Origin: Bermanella sp. WJH001
GTDB taxonomy: Bacteria; Pseudomonadota; Gammaproteobacteria; Pseudomonadales; Oceanobacteraceae
Direction of reading: 5' to 3'
Assembly: GCF_030070105.1 (NCBI RefSeq)
Contig: NZ_JASJOO010000003.1
Location: 171,155-235,154 of the forward strand
DNA: 64,000 bases
The position numbers were made by a program, and so were the translations under genes. Below the pieces are notes generated by a model. The model had not been told where the DNA came from and did not search any database. It saw only the letters and a program-made list of their open reading frames with translations. Positions 43,599-53,577 of the stretch are shown here, piece by piece. Every line of letters starts with the position of its first letter. Position 1 is the first letter of the stretch.

Positions 43599-46500
43599 AT
43601 GTTTAATACGGTCTTAATTGCAAATCGCGGCGCCATCGCCACGCGTATTATTCGCACCCTTAAAATTTTAAACATTCAGTCTGTTGTGGTGTACCACTCA
43701 GCCGACAAAGACTCCTTGCATGTGCAACATGCCGACATCGCGGTCTGTTTAGGCGAAGGCGCTGTGAGTGAGACCTACCTCAATATTGAAAAAATTATCG
43801 CCATTGCGAAGCAGTATAATGTGCAAGCTGTTCATCCAGGGTACGGCTTTTTAAGTGAGAACACCGAATTTGTAAAAGCCTGTGAAGACAACAATATTGT
43901 GTTCATCGGCCCAACGGTTGAACAAATGAATTTGTTTGGTTTAAAACACCAAGCCCGTGATGCAGCTCTTGCTGCTGGTGTGCCGTTAGTGCCAGGGTCG
44001 CCTTTATTAAACAAACTAGAAGATGCCATTCACTGGGCCAATGATGTGGGCTACCCCATCATGTTAAAAAGCACCGCAGGTGGTGGCGGCATCGGCATGC
44101 AAGCGTGCCATAATCAAGATGAATTGATAAAAGCATGGGATAGCGTTAAACGCTTGGGGGCCAGTTATTTTTCCAACGATGGTGTATTTTTAGAAAAACT
44201 GATTCAACGTGCTCGTCATATTGAAGTGCAAATTTTTGGCGACGGTCACGGCCAAGCCATAAGCCTAGGTGAACGGGATTGCTCAGCGCAGCGTCGTAAC
44301 CAAAAAGTCATAGAAGAAACCCCAGCGCCCAATTTATCCCAAGCATTACGCGAACAATTACATGCAACCGCCGAGCGCTTAATGGCGTCAGTTAATTATC
44401 GCAATGCCGGTACCGTTGAATTTATTTTTGATGACGACGCCCAAGCGTTTTATTTTTTAGAAGTAAATACCCGCTTACAAGTAGAACACGGTGTCACCGA
44501 ACAGGTTTGGGGCATTGATCTGGTTGAATGCATGGTCAAACAAGCGGCAGACGAGTTAGGGGATCTAACACAACTAAAAGCGACACTCACACCCACTGGC
44601 CACAGTATTCAAGCGCGCATATACGCTGAAAATCCAGCACAAGACTTTATGCCTAGCAGTGGTTTGTTGTCTCATGTGAGTTGGCCGCAACATGAAAATG
44701 CCACTTACCAATCAGGCAACTGTCGTATTGATACTTGGATCGAATCCGGTATTGAGGTGCCCGCTTTGTTTGACCCCATGTTAGCCAAAGTTATCGTCAC
44801 CGAAACCAGTCGCGCACAAGCCATTGCCAAACTGGATCATGCATTAGAACAAAGCACAATTTATGGCATTCAAACTAACAAGCCTTATGTGCAACATATT
44901 TTGCGCGCCCCCATGACCACTGATGGAAAAATTTTCACCAATAGCTTGGCTGAATTTTCGGTGCAACCTGCTACCTTTACGGTATTAAATGGTGGCACGC
45001 AAACCACCATTCAAGATTATCCGGGGCGTCAAAACCATTGGCATGTGGGGGTGCCGCCATCAGGGCCAATGGATGCCATGAGTTTTCGTTTAGCCAATGA
45101 GTTACTTGAAAACAATATCTATGCTGGCGCACTGGAAATCACTCTCAACGGCCCAAGTTTAAAATTTAATGTGGACTGTGATGTGGCCATTGTGGGAGCT
45201 GAGTTTGCGCTTACCCTAGACAATGACGCGGTAGCCATGAATCAAGTGATTCATGTTAGTGCTGGGCAAACGCTTACCATCGGCAAAATTAAAGACAAAG
45301 GTGCCCGCTGTTATTTGGCGGTAAAAGGCGGCGTGCAATGCCCTGATTATTTAGGGTCAAAATCCACCTTTACCCTTGGGCAATTTGGTGGGCATGTGGG
45401 CCGTGCATTAAGAACCGGTGATGTGATTGAACTTGCCAAACAATGCACCGATGCAGGTTTAACTGAAAAAAATATTGCTCACTTTAATCACTTTGCGCAA
45501 CTGGTCACACCGGATGTGGTACAACTGCGCGTTATTTATGGCCCCCACGGCGCGCCAGACTTTTTTTCCGATGCTGACATTCAAGAATTTTTAAATCACA
45601 CATGGGAAGTACACTACAACTCATCACGCACCGGTGTGCGTTTAATTGGCCCTAAACCAAAATGGGCACGCAACAGTGGCGGCGAAGCAGGCATGCACCC
45701 GTCAAACATTCACGATAACGCCTACGCATTTGGCACCGTGGACTTTACCGGTGATATGCCTGTGATTCTTGGGCCAGACGGCCCATCTTTGGGTGGCTTT
45801 GTTTGCCCCGCCACGGTCATCAGCGCAGACCTTTGGAAACTAGGTCAGTTAAAGGCAGGCAGTAAAATTCAGTTTGTGCCGGTCAGTCACGAGCAAGCGG
45901 TTAAACTTGAACAAACACAAAACAAAAACATTGCACAACTGAAACCCGCCCATATTGAAGCCAGCGGGTTTGATTTTGCAAACCTGCCAAGCCCTATCAT
46001 TCATCAAACCAACATTGGGGATGACAATATCGTTTGTCGCCTAGCTGGGGATCACTTTTTATTAGTGGAGCTTGGCCCGCTAGAATTAGATATTGCCCGC
46101 CGTTTTAAAGTGCACGCTCTGATGTTGTGGCTAGAGGAGCACAAACTGGCCGGCATGAAAGAACTCACCCCAGGCATACGCTCACTGCAAATCCATTATG
46201 ATTCACAAAAAATCACCCTGCTGCAATTAACTCAGCTGATTGATCAAGCCTGTGAATACGTGGCCACCACTGAAAACCTTAGCGTGCCATCACGCACCGT
46301 GTATTTACCTCTTAGCTGGGACGACGCGGCCTGTCAGTTAGCCATTGAAAAATACATGCAGTCCGTACGTAAAGACGCCCCATGGTGCCCAAGTAACTTA
46401 GAGTTTATCCGTCGCATTAATGGCCTTGCGGATATTCAAGCGGTGAAAGACACCGTCTTTAATGCCGAGTATTTAGTCATGGGATTGGGTGATGTGTATT

Positions 46501-47258
46501 TAGGTGCACCGGTTGCCACGCCACTGGATCCAAGACACAGATTGGTCACCACCAAATACAACCCAGCAAGAACCTGGACCGCAGAAAACTCTGTGGGCAT
46601 CGGCGGTGCGTATATGTGTGTGTATGGTATGGAAGGCCCAGGCGGTTATCAATTTGTTGGTCGTACCTCACAAATGTGGAACCGCTACCATCAAACCCAT
46701 GACTTTAAACAACCTTGGTTACTAAGATTTTTTGATCAAATTAAATTTTATGAAGTGAGCCCAGAAGAACTGGCCCACATTCGCGAAGCCTTACCTAAAG
46801 GTCAGGTGTCATTAAAAATTGAAGAAACCCAATTCAGTTTAAATCAATACCAAGCCTTTTTAGATAAAAACGAAACGGAAATCTCTAGCTTTGTGCAATC
46901 AAGAGAGCATGCCTTTGAAGAAGAACTCACCCGCTGGAAAGAAAACGGCCAACTCACCTACGAACAAGTAGAAGCCGAAAATCCAACAACGGATGAATTG
47001 CAAATACCAGAAAACTGCCAAGCCATGGACAGCCCAGTTTCAGGCAGTGTTTGGCAATGCAAGGTAGCCGCCGGCGATACCGTTAAAGCGGGTGATGTAT
47101 TAATGGTTTTAGAATCCATGAAAATGGAAATTGAAATTCACGCCACCCAAGGCGGCACCGTACACAGTTTATTAAAACAACAAGGGCAATCGGTTTATGC
47201 AGGCCAACCCTTAGTGATTATTGAAGAACACGCCAGCGCCGAATTAACACAAGCATAG
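43599..47258 (+). CDS. Biotin-dependent guanidine (urea-type) carboxylase
   Basis: The 1219-residue enzyme has an N-terminal biotin carboxylase domain (VLIANRGAIATRIIRTLKIL; ATP-grasp loop KSTAGGGGIGM). Carboxyltransferase KipA/KipI-like domains follow in the middle (ARNSGGEAGMHPSN; LGDVYLGAPVATPLDPRHR), and a biotinyl domain at the C-terminus has ESMKME, with the biotinylated Lys near residue 1175. It carboxylates its substrate using ATP and bicarbonate. Enzymes of this type beside ykkC riboswitches and the DUF1989 pair prefer guanidine to urea. I could not place the specificity residue without an alignment. The start at 43599 has GGAG six bases upstream. It lies directly behind the mini-ykkC riboswitch. 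Confidence 0.93.
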   Translation: MFNTVLIANRGAIATRIIRTLKILNIQSVVVYHSADKDSLHVQHADIAVCLGEGAVSETYLNIEKIIAIAKQYNVQAVHPGYGFLSENTEFVKACEDNNIVFIGPTVEQMNLFGLKHQARDAALAAGVPLVPGSPLLNKLEDAIHWANDVGYPIMLKSTAGGGGIGMQACHNQDELIKAWDSVKRLGASYFSNDGVFLEKLIQRARHIEVQIFGDGHGQAISLGERDCSAQRRNQKVIEETPAPNLSQALREQLHATAERLMASVNYRNAGTVEFIFDDDAQAFYFLEVNTRLQVEHGVTEQVWGIDLVECMVKQAADELGDLTQLKATLTPTGHSIQARIYAENPAQDFMPSSGLLSHVSWPQHENATYQSGNCRIDTWIESGIEVPALFDPMLAKVIVTETSRAQAIAKLDHALEQSTIYGIQTNKPYVQHILRAPMTTDGKIFTNSLAEFSVQPATFTVLNGGTQTTIQDYPGRQNHWHVGVPPSGPMDAMSFRLANELLENNIYAGALEITLNGPSLKFNVDCDVAIVGAEFALTLDNDAVAMNQVIHVSAGQTLTIGKIKDKGARCYLAVKGGVQCPDYLGSKSTFTLGQFGGHVGRALRTGDVIELAKQCTDAGLTEKNIAHFNHFAQLVTPDVVQLRVIYGPHGAPDFFSDADIQEFLNHTWEVHYNSSRTGVRLIGPKPKWARNSGGEAGMHPSNIHDNAYAFGTVDFTGDMPVILGPDGPSLGGFVCPATVISADLWKLGQLKAGSKIQFVPVSHEQAVKLEQTQNKNIAQLKPAHIEASGFDFANLPSPIIHQTNIGDDNIVCRLAGDHFLLVELGPLELDIARRFKVHALMLWLEEHKLAGMKELTPGIRSLQIHYDSQKITLLQLTQLIDQACEYVATTENLSVPSRTVYLPLSWDDAACQLAIEKYMQSVRKDAPWCPSNLEFIRRINGLADIQAVKDTVFNAEYLVMGLGDVYLGAPVATPLDPRHRLVTTKYNPARTWTAENSVGIGGAYMCVYGMEGPGGYQFVGRTSQMWNRYHQTHDFKQPWLLRFFDQIKFYEVSPEELAHIREALPKGQVSLKIEETQFSLNQYQAFLDKNETEISSFVQSREHAFEEELTRWKENGQLTYEQVEAENPTTDELQIPENCQAMDSPVSGSVWQCKVAAGDTVKAGDVLMVLESMKMEIEIHATQGGTVHSLLKQQGQSVYAGQPLVIIEEHASAELTQA

Positions 47259-47297
47259 ACATCAGCATTTTTATTAAAACAGAATTAGGTAACCCAC

Positions 47298-49085
47298 ATG
47301 TTCAATTTAAATATTACCGCCCTTAAACAAGCGTATAAAAAAAACGACATCACTCCTAGTGAATTAATTTTGGCACTGCGTGAACAAGCCCTCACACAAC
47401 AAGAGCATAATGTTTGGATTACCTTATTAGACGAAACCAAACTGAATCAATACCTTGCATTCCTAGACGGTAAAACCCCAGACGAACTGCCGCTTTTTGG
47501 TGTGCCCTTTGCCATAAAAGATAATATCGACTTAGCGGGTGTACCCACCACCGCCGCATGCCCTGACTTTGCTTATACCCCTACTACCAATGCGTTTGTG
47601 GTTGAGCAACTGTTAAAAGCCGGTGCCATACCTTTAGGCAAAACCAACCTTGACCAATTTGCCACCGGTTTAGTGGGCATGCGCAGCCCATACGGTGAAG
47701 GTAAAAATGCATTTAATAGCAATTATATTTCCGGTGGTTCCAGTGCAGGCTCCGCAGTGAGCACCGCCCTTGGTCAAGTGAGTTTTGCATTAGGCACGGA
47801 TACCGCAGGCAGTGGCCGTGTACCGGCAGCCCTTAATAATTTAATTGGCCACAAACCCACAAAAGGTTTGTTTAGTAATTCCGGTTTAGTGCCAGCTTGT
47901 TTAAGTTTGGATTGCATCACGGTGTTTGCATTAAACACCCAAGATGCAGCCTTAGTCACCAGCGTGGCGGGGCAATACGACAAACAAGACAATTACGCCC
48001 GTGAAAATAAACCAGATAACTTATTGCGATATTTTGAACCTAAATTGCCAGAACACTTTAGCTTTGGTGTACCTTCAAATTTAGATTTTTATAACAACCC
48101 AGAAACTGAGGCCTTGTTTGAAAAAACCGTGACACAACTTGAAAACCTTGGTGGCAAAAAAGTCGACGTGGATTTTTCACCTTTTATTGAAGCGGCAAAA
48201 TTATTATATGAAGGTCCATGGGTGGCCGAGCGTTGGTTAGCGGTAAAAGACGTAAAACGTGAATCCATGTTACCTGTGATTCAAACCATTATTGGCAGCG
48301 CCGAAGGCAAGACCGCCGCCGATGCCTTTAGCGCCCAATATCAATTACAAGCGTTTAAAAAAATCTGTGATGAACAAGTAAATGCCGTAGACTTTTTATT
48401 AACCCCCACCTGCCCTACACAATTCACCCGTGAAGAATTACGCGCAGAACCCATCAAATATAATTCCATTTTAGGCACCTACACCAACTTCATGAACCTG
48501 TTGGATTACACCGCCACCAATGTGCCTGTGGGTTTCACCCAAAACGGCGTCAGCTGGGGTGTCACTTTATTTAGCCAAGCCTTCACCGACATGAAATTAT
48601 TAAGCTACTCTGGCGCGCTGCATCAAGCCTTAAATTTACCCCAAGGCAACAGTGAGTTTGCACTGCAACCTTTTGAGGGCAATGCCGTGCCGCGCCCAAG
48701 TGATCGCATTAATGTGGTGGTATGCGGCGCACACTTGGAAGGCTTCCCATTAAATTGGCAACTCACAGAGCGGGGCGCGACCTTAGTAGATAAAACCCAA
48801 AGTGCACCAAGCTATCAACTATACGCACTGCCCGATGGCAAACGCCCAGCCATGATTCGTGATGATGAAAACGGAACGGCCATTGATGTAGAAGTGTGGT
48901 CCATGCCCATGGAATACTTTGGCTCATTTGTGGCGGGCATTCCTGCCCCCCTTGGTATTGGTAAAGTGGAACTGGCCGATGGCACGTGGCACTGCGGCTT
49001 TATGAGTGAGGGGAATGTGGTGAGTGATGCAAAAAACATTACTGAGTTTGGAGGTTGGAAGGGGTATTTAGCATCTAAGCCCTAA
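47298..49085 (+). CDS. atzF: Allophanate hydrolase
   Basis: The 595-residue enzyme hydrolyses allophanate to two ammonia and two CO2, the last step of the operon's pathway. The amidase-signature core has Lys in PFAIKDNIDLAG, the first Ser in GGSSAGSAVS, and the nucleophile Ser in TDTAGSGRVPA, completing the Ser-cisSer-Lys triad. The C-terminal third (about 450-595, RINVVVCGAHLEGFPLNWQL) is the allophanate-hydrolase C-terminal domain. It starts 39 bases after the carboxylase stop and ends at a strong bidirectional terminator. In yeast the two enzymes are fused; here they are separate. Confidence 0.95.
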   Translation: MFNLNITALKQAYKKNDITPSELILALREQALTQQEHNVWITLLDETKLNQYLAFLDGKTPDELPLFGVPFAIKDNIDLAGVPTTAACPDFAYTPTTNAFVVEQLLKAGAIPLGKTNLDQFATGLVGMRSPYGEGKNAFNSNYISGGSSAGSAVSTALGQVSFALGTDTAGSGRVPAALNNLIGHKPTKGLFSNSGLVPACLSLDCITVFALNTQDAALVTSVAGQYDKQDNYARENKPDNLLRYFEPKLPEHFSFGVPSNLDFYNNPETEALFEKTVTQLENLGGKKVDVDFSPFIEAAKLLYEGPWVAERWLAVKDVKRESMLPVIQTIIGSAEGKTAADAFSAQYQLQAFKKICDEQVNAVDFLLTPTCPTQFTREELRAEPIKYNSILGTYTNFMNLLDYTATNVPVGFTQNGVSWGVTLFSQAFTDMKLLSYSGALHQALNLPQGNSEFALQPFEGNAVPRPSDRINVVVCGAHLEGFPLNWQLTERGATLVDKTQSAPSYQLYALPDGKRPAMIRDDENGTAIDVEVWSMPMEYFGSFVAGIPAPLGIGKVELADGTWHCGFMSEGNVVSDAKNITEFGGWKGYLASKP

Positions 49086-49111
49086 GCTTATTTTTAGGAC
49101 TACATAAAAAC

Positions 49112-49147
49112 AAAAAGCGCTTATGCAAAAACATAAGCGCTTTTTTT
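49112..49147. terminator. Bidirectional intrinsic terminator
   Basis: A 14-bp perfect stem (AAAAAGCGCTTATG / CATAAGCGCTTTTT) with a six-base loop has T-runs on both strands. It ends the guanidine operon and the convergent mrcB-lpoP pair. Confidence 0.95.
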
Positions 49148-49178
49148 ATAAACTAAACTTGCTTGCAAAACTTAAACG

Positions 49179-49634
49179 TTAATATTGATTCGCTTGAATA
49201 GCCACCAATAATCGCTTCACTTCTTCAGATGCTTGCGTATCACTCACCACCAACGCCAAGGCACGTCGGGCCATTTGTTCGGCGCTGCGGGTATTGTTTT
49301 CTAACCAGAATAAATAACTTAAACGCACATACACACTTGGCTCACGAGTTGAAATGCGCTGTGCGCGTTCTAATAAAATTTGGCACGCTTGAAAGTTGCC
49401 ACGTATGAATTCTAAGTCCGCTTGTTTTAGCAGTGACGCTAACGCAGTTTGATCTGGGTAAGCATTGCCGCCATTTAACTGCAAACCTAAATTTTGATGA
49501 TACCAATTAGGCAATTGCGCTAGCACATCACTGTTGCTGGCTTCAATCTGGTCAATGGATTGATAAGGCGCGGTGGAACACGCGGTTAATAACGCAATGA
49601 ATACAACCAATAATACTGATTTCATTAATGCCAC
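49179..49634 (-). CDS. lpoP: LpoP-like lipoprotein activator of PBP1b
   Basis: The 151-residue lipoprotein has lipobox LLTAC in SVLLVVFIALLTAC and a TPR-like pair of helices (LERAQRISTREPSVYVRLSY). In Pseudomonas a small TPR lipoprotein, LpoP, is encoded next to the PBP1b gene and stimulates it from the outer membrane. Size, lipobox, repeats and position immediately behind mrcB match. The GTG at 49634 has AGGA close before it; an ATG three codons later is an alternative. The 20-base gap to mrcB implies one transcript. Confidence 0.85.
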   Translation of the reverse strand: MALMKSVLLVVFIALLTACSTAPYQSIDQIEASNSDVLAQLPNWYHQNLGLQLNGGNAYPDQTALASLLKQADLEFIRGNFQACQILLERAQRISTREPSVYVRLSYLFWLENNTRSAEQMARRALALVVSDTQASEEVKRLLVAIQANQY

Positions 49635-49654
49635 TTGTTCCTTTTATCGAACAC

Positions 49655-51946
49655 TTAATCAAACATCCGCGACCACCAAGATTTGCCTGTACTAGGTGCT
49701 GGCTCTTGGGCGCAATTTAAAGTCTGCAATGGTAACCGACCTTGAATAAATGGCAACAGTACTGCGCCGTCACAGTCTTCACTGCTGATGGCGTTTTGTT
49801 CGACATCGACCCATTGCTCAATAATGTTTTCGGTTGGTAGCGGATACAAGGGTTTTAACGGTAAATCTTTAAAGGTTTGCGCCCACACACGCAGCGCACC
49901 GCTTGAGCCGGTTAACGGCATGGATTCGTTATCGTCACGGCCCACCCAGACAACCGCCAGCTTGTCACCACTAAAGCCAGCAAACCAAGAATCGCGCTGG
50001 CTGTCACTGGTACCAGTTTTACCGGCAAGGTTAAGGGCGGTATCAAATTGTGAATTTAAATAGCGTGCGGTACCCTCTTTTACCACACGCTGCATGATTT
50101 TTTGTAATAAATAAATAGGCTCAGTTTTAATGGCTTGTTTCACATCATAACCATAACGGCTTAACAACTGGCCATCTTGGGTGGTGACGCCACGGATGGC
50201 TTTAAGTGGTGTTTTAAACCCGGAAGCGGCAATGGTTTGATACATTTGCGCAACATCAAACGGGTTCATTTCAAACGCGCCTAATACAATGGATGGGTAA
50301 GCAGGTATGTCTCGTTCAACCCCTAAATCATTAAAAGTTTGCACCACATTGGTTAAACCAATTTGCAACCCTAAGCGCGCAGTGGCTTGGTTTAATGACT
50401 GTGCCATGGATTGATACAAGGGTACGGTGCCGTGACTTTCTTTATCGTAATTTTGCGGCTGCCAAATACTGCCGTTGGCCCCAGCTATTTTAATTTCGCT
50501 GTCATCCAGCGGCGTAATTAAATTGTATTCAGGTGAACGTAGTGCGGTTAAATACACCGCAGGCTTGGCTAACGAGCCGATGGAGCGGTTAGCATCTAAC
50601 GCGCGGTTAAAACCAAAATAACGCGGATTGCGATCCCCCACGACCGCTTCTACTTCGCCGCTCTCGGTGCCCGCAATAACCATGGCACCTTGTAGAGAAT
50701 CTTTTGGCATGCGGTAGCCGCTTTCTAAACTGGCAAGGCGGTTACTCATGGCTTGTTCGGCGCTGCGCTGAATGATTGGGTCGAGGCTGGTGTATATGCG
50801 TAAACCTTCGCTGGTTAAATCTTTATCGGCGTAGTCGCTGCGTAATTGTCTGCGCACTAAATCTAAAAACGCTGGGTACTCTATGCGTTGGTATTGTGAA
50901 TATTGCACCACGTCTAATTCGCGTTTTTGCCACACGGCAAATTCATAATCACTGATTAACCCTTGGTCATGCATGACCCCTAACACCACATTACGACGGG
51001 CCAATGCGTTTTCTGGTTTGCGTTTGGGGTTATACACACTTGGCCCCTTGACCATGCCCACTAGGGTGGCAATTTCTGGGGCGCTTAAACGGCTAATGTG
51101 TTTGCCAAAATAAAACTGACTGGCCAAACCAAAACCATGAACCGCTCGGCGACCACTTTGGCCAAGATACACTTCGTTCAGGTAGGTTTCTAAAATATCG
51201 TCTTTGGAATAATGCAGCTCAACCAATATGGCCATTAACGCTTCGGTGGCTTTACGCACTAGGGTGCGCTCGCGGGTTAAGAAAAAGTTTTTCACCAACT
51301 GCTGGGTTAAGGTGGAGCCACCTTGTACTAAACCGCCGCGCTGGACGTTCATGACCATGGCGCGGGCGATGCCTTTTAAGCTGATACCAAAGTGGTCGTA
51401 ATAATCACGGTCTTCCACCGCCACTAGGGTTTTGAGTAACAAACTAGGCGCGTCTTGTAATTGAATCAGCTGACGGTCTTCGTTGTGTTTGGGGTAGATG
51501 CCACCAATCAATAAAGGCTCTAATCGGGCAAGGGCCACCGGTTGGCCATCTAACCATACGCCGTCAATGGTGTTGCCACTAAAGCGCAGGTGCACTCGGG
51601 CCGATGCTTCTTCGCCGTCATAAAGTTTAACGTAGCGACGATACACATCCATCTCGTTGCCATCTAAGCTGTATTGCCCAGGTGTGATCACATTGGGCAC
51701 ACGTTGATAGCCAATTTGATCCAACTCTTGCACGAGATATTTAGGTTTTAACTCAAGCCCTGGGTACAGCTCTAATGGGCGGGCAAATACTTTAGCCGGC
51801 AATGCCCAGCGTTTGCCTTCAAATTTTTCGCGCACCTGTGCATCTAGGTAAGCCATTAAAATCGCTAAGATCACGATACCCACAATGGATAACCGGATTA
51901 GCCAAGACAAAAAAGTCTTAAAACGAGAGGGAGTCTTATTTTTCAT
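49655..51946 (-). CDS. mrcB: Penicillin-binding protein 1B, bifunctional peptidoglycan synthase
   Basis: The 763-residue inner-membrane protein polymerises and crosslinks peptidoglycan. One N-terminal helix (LIRLSIVGIVILAILMAYLD) is followed by a UB2H-like domain. A glycosyltransferase-51 domain comes next (VEDRDYYDHFGISLKGIARA with the catalytic Glu; GGSTLTQQLVKNFFL). The transpeptidase domain has SxxK in SIGSLAKP, SLN in AQSLNQATA, and KTGTS in LAGKTGTSD. The UB2H domain and adjacent lpoP support PBP1b rather than PBP1a. It diverges from the PfkB-family kinase gene. Confidence 0.97.
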   Translation of the reverse strand: MKNKTPSRFKTFLSWLIRLSIVGIVILAILMAYLDAQVREKFEGKRWALPAKVFARPLELYPGLELKPKYLVQELDQIGYQRVPNVITPGQYSLDGNEMDVYRRYVKLYDGEEASARVHLRFSGNTIDGVWLDGQPVALARLEPLLIGGIYPKHNEDRQLIQLQDAPSLLLKTLVAVEDRDYYDHFGISLKGIARAMVMNVQRGGLVQGGSTLTQQLVKNFFLTRERTLVRKATEALMAILVELHYSKDDILETYLNEVYLGQSGRRAVHGFGLASQFYFGKHISRLSAPEIATLVGMVKGPSVYNPKRKPENALARRNVVLGVMHDQGLISDYEFAVWQKRELDVVQYSQYQRIEYPAFLDLVRRQLRSDYADKDLTSEGLRIYTSLDPIIQRSAEQAMSNRLASLESGYRMPKDSLQGAMVIAGTESGEVEAVVGDRNPRYFGFNRALDANRSIGSLAKPAVYLTALRSPEYNLITPLDDSEIKIAGANGSIWQPQNYDKESHGTVPLYQSMAQSLNQATARLGLQIGLTNVVQTFNDLGVERDIPAYPSIVLGAFEMNPFDVAQMYQTIAASGFKTPLKAIRGVTTQDGQLLSRYGYDVKQAIKTEPIYLLQKIMQRVVKEGTARYLNSQFDTALNLAGKTGTSDSQRDSWFAGFSGDKLAVVWVGRDDNESMPLTGSSGALRVWAQTFKDLPLKPLYPLPTENIIEQWVDVEQNAISSEDCDGAVLLPFIQGRLPLQTLNCAQEPAPSTGKSWWSRMFD

Positions 51947-52062
51947 AGGCGCAGTATACCAAGCTTTTATCAGAACTCATGGCGCAATTTCCCACCGGAT
52001 TCACACCCTGATAAACTGCTGCGCTGACTTTCTCATTCGCCTATTAATAAAGAGACAATAAC

Positions 52063-53058
52063 ATGGCCAAGTATCACGTTTATGGCATCGGTAACGCCCT
52101 TGTGGATAAAGAGTTTGAAGTAACGGATGCCTTTTTTGCCCAAGCTGGCATCGAAAAGGGCCTAATGACCTTGATCGACCAAGACCAACAAGAAGCGCTA
52201 TTAACCAAGCTAACCGAAGAATTTGGCTTAAAAACCCGTGCAGGCGGTGGCAGTGCGGCCAACACCATTTTTGCCGCGCAATATTTAGGCGCCAAAACCT
52301 TTTACAGCTGCAACGTGGCCAATGATGAAACCGGCGATTTCTATGTAAAAGACTTAACCAGTGCCGGCATCGATACCAACCTTGGCAGCGACCGTGAAGA
52401 CGGCGTCACCGGTAAATGTATGGTGATGATCACCCCTGATGCCGAGCGCACCATGAACACCTATCTGGGTATCACCGCAGACTTAAACCACAACCACATT
52501 GATGAAGCGGCGTTAAAAGATAGTGAGTACTTATATATCGAAGGTTACCTTGTGAGCAGCGACAGCGCGCGTCATGCGGCCATCGAATGTAAAAAGTTGG
52601 CTGAAGCAAATAATGTAAAAACCGCCATGACGTTCTCTGACCCTGCCATGGTGCAATTTTTCAAAGACGGCCTTACAGAAATGCTTGGCACGGGTGTGGA
52701 CTTATTATTCTGCAACGAAGAAGAAGCCTTAGGTTATACCGGCGCAGCTACCCTTGATGATGCGGTAAACGCACTTAAAAACATCGCCAAAACCTTCGCC
52801 ATTACTTGTGGTGCAAAAGGCGCGGTATTGTTTGATGGTAATAACATCATCAACATTGCCCCTAATGCGGTTACCGCAGTGGACAGCAACGGCGCTGGGG
52901 ATAACTTTGCTGGTGCCTTTATGTATGCCCTAACCGCTGGCCATTCTTGGGAGCAAGCGGGCAACCTTGCCAGTAAAATCAGCTCACAGGTGGTGAGCCA
53001 GTTTGGACCGCGTTTGGACGCTGCCCAGTACCCTGTGTTAAAAGCGGAAGTACTTTAG
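52063..53058 (+). CDS. PfkB-family sugar/nucleoside kinase (probable adenosine kinase)
   Basis: The 331-residue kinase has the two PfkB signatures: RAGGGSAANTIFAAQYLGAK (residues about 59-78) and DSNGAGDNFAGAF with catalytic Asp (about 279). Related gammaproteobacterial proteins are annotated as adenosine kinase, phosphorylating adenosine to AMP for purine salvage. The start at 52063 gives YHVYGIGNALVDKEFEV as the N-terminal beta strand. The gene is monocistronic, upstream of the BIME array, which begins 19 bases after the stop codon. Adenosine specificity is from family resemblance only. Confidence 0.9.
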   Translation: MAKYHVYGIGNALVDKEFEVTDAFFAQAGIEKGLMTLIDQDQQEALLTKLTEEFGLKTRAGGGSAANTIFAAQYLGAKTFYSCNVANDETGDFYVKDLTSAGIDTNLGSDREDGVTGKCMVMITPDAERTMNTYLGITADLNHNHIDEAALKDSEYLYIEGYLVSSDSARHAAIECKKLAEANNVKTAMTFSDPAMVQFFKDGLTEMLGTGVDLLFCNEEEALGYTGAATLDDAVNALKNIAKTFAITCGAKGAVLFDGNNIINIAPNAVTAVDSNGAGDNFAGAFMYALTAGHSWEQAGNLASKISSQVVSQFGPRLDAAQYPVLKAEVL

Positions 53059-53076
53059 TTATCTAAATAACTGTTT

Positions 53077-53555
53077 GCGTCGGGCAATGCCCGACCTACA
53101 GAATATAATTTAGATTCACCGTAGGGTGGGCACCGTCCACCGGCTAATGCTTGCGTCGGGCAATGCCCGACCTACAGAATATAATTTAGATTCATCGTAG
53201 GGTGGGCACCGTCCACCGGCTAATGTTTGCGTCGGGTAATACCCGACCTACAAAATATAATTTAGATTCACCGTAGGGTGGGCACCGTCCACCGGCTAAT
53301 GTTTGCGTCGGGCAATGCCCGACCTACAAAATATAATTTAGATTCATCGTAGGGTGGGCACCGCCTACCGGCTAATGTTTGCGTCGGGCAATGCCCGACC
53401 GACAAAATATAATTTAGATTCACCGTAGGGTGGGCACCGTCCACCGGCTAATGCTTGCGTCGGGCAATGCCCGACCTACAGAATATAATTTAGATTCACC
53501 GTAGGGTGGACACCGCCCACCAGCTAATGTTTGCGTCGGGTAATACCCGACCTAC
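53077..53555. repeat. Seven 76-bp BIME units upstream of the RAYT gene
   Basis: Units start at 53077, 53153, 53229, 53305, 53381, 53457 and 53533, all spaced exactly 76 bases. Each has a hairpin GTCGGGC-AAT-GCCCGAC ending in CTAC, a linker (AGAATATAATTTAGATTCA), and a second hairpin GGTGGGC-ACC-GCCCACC opening with GTAG. In the third and seventh units the first stem reads GTCGGGT-AAT-ACCCGAC, where both arms have changed together, which keeps the pairing. The last unit stops 23 bases before the RAYT start codon. Confidence 0.97.
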
Positions 53556-53577
53556 GTTTATTAAAATGGAGGCAAGG

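Noticed and set aside
53506..53577. Longer N-terminus of the RAYT protein
   Set aside because: This part translates the BIME unit; the ATG at 53578 has GGAGG upstream and gives the standard RAYT start.
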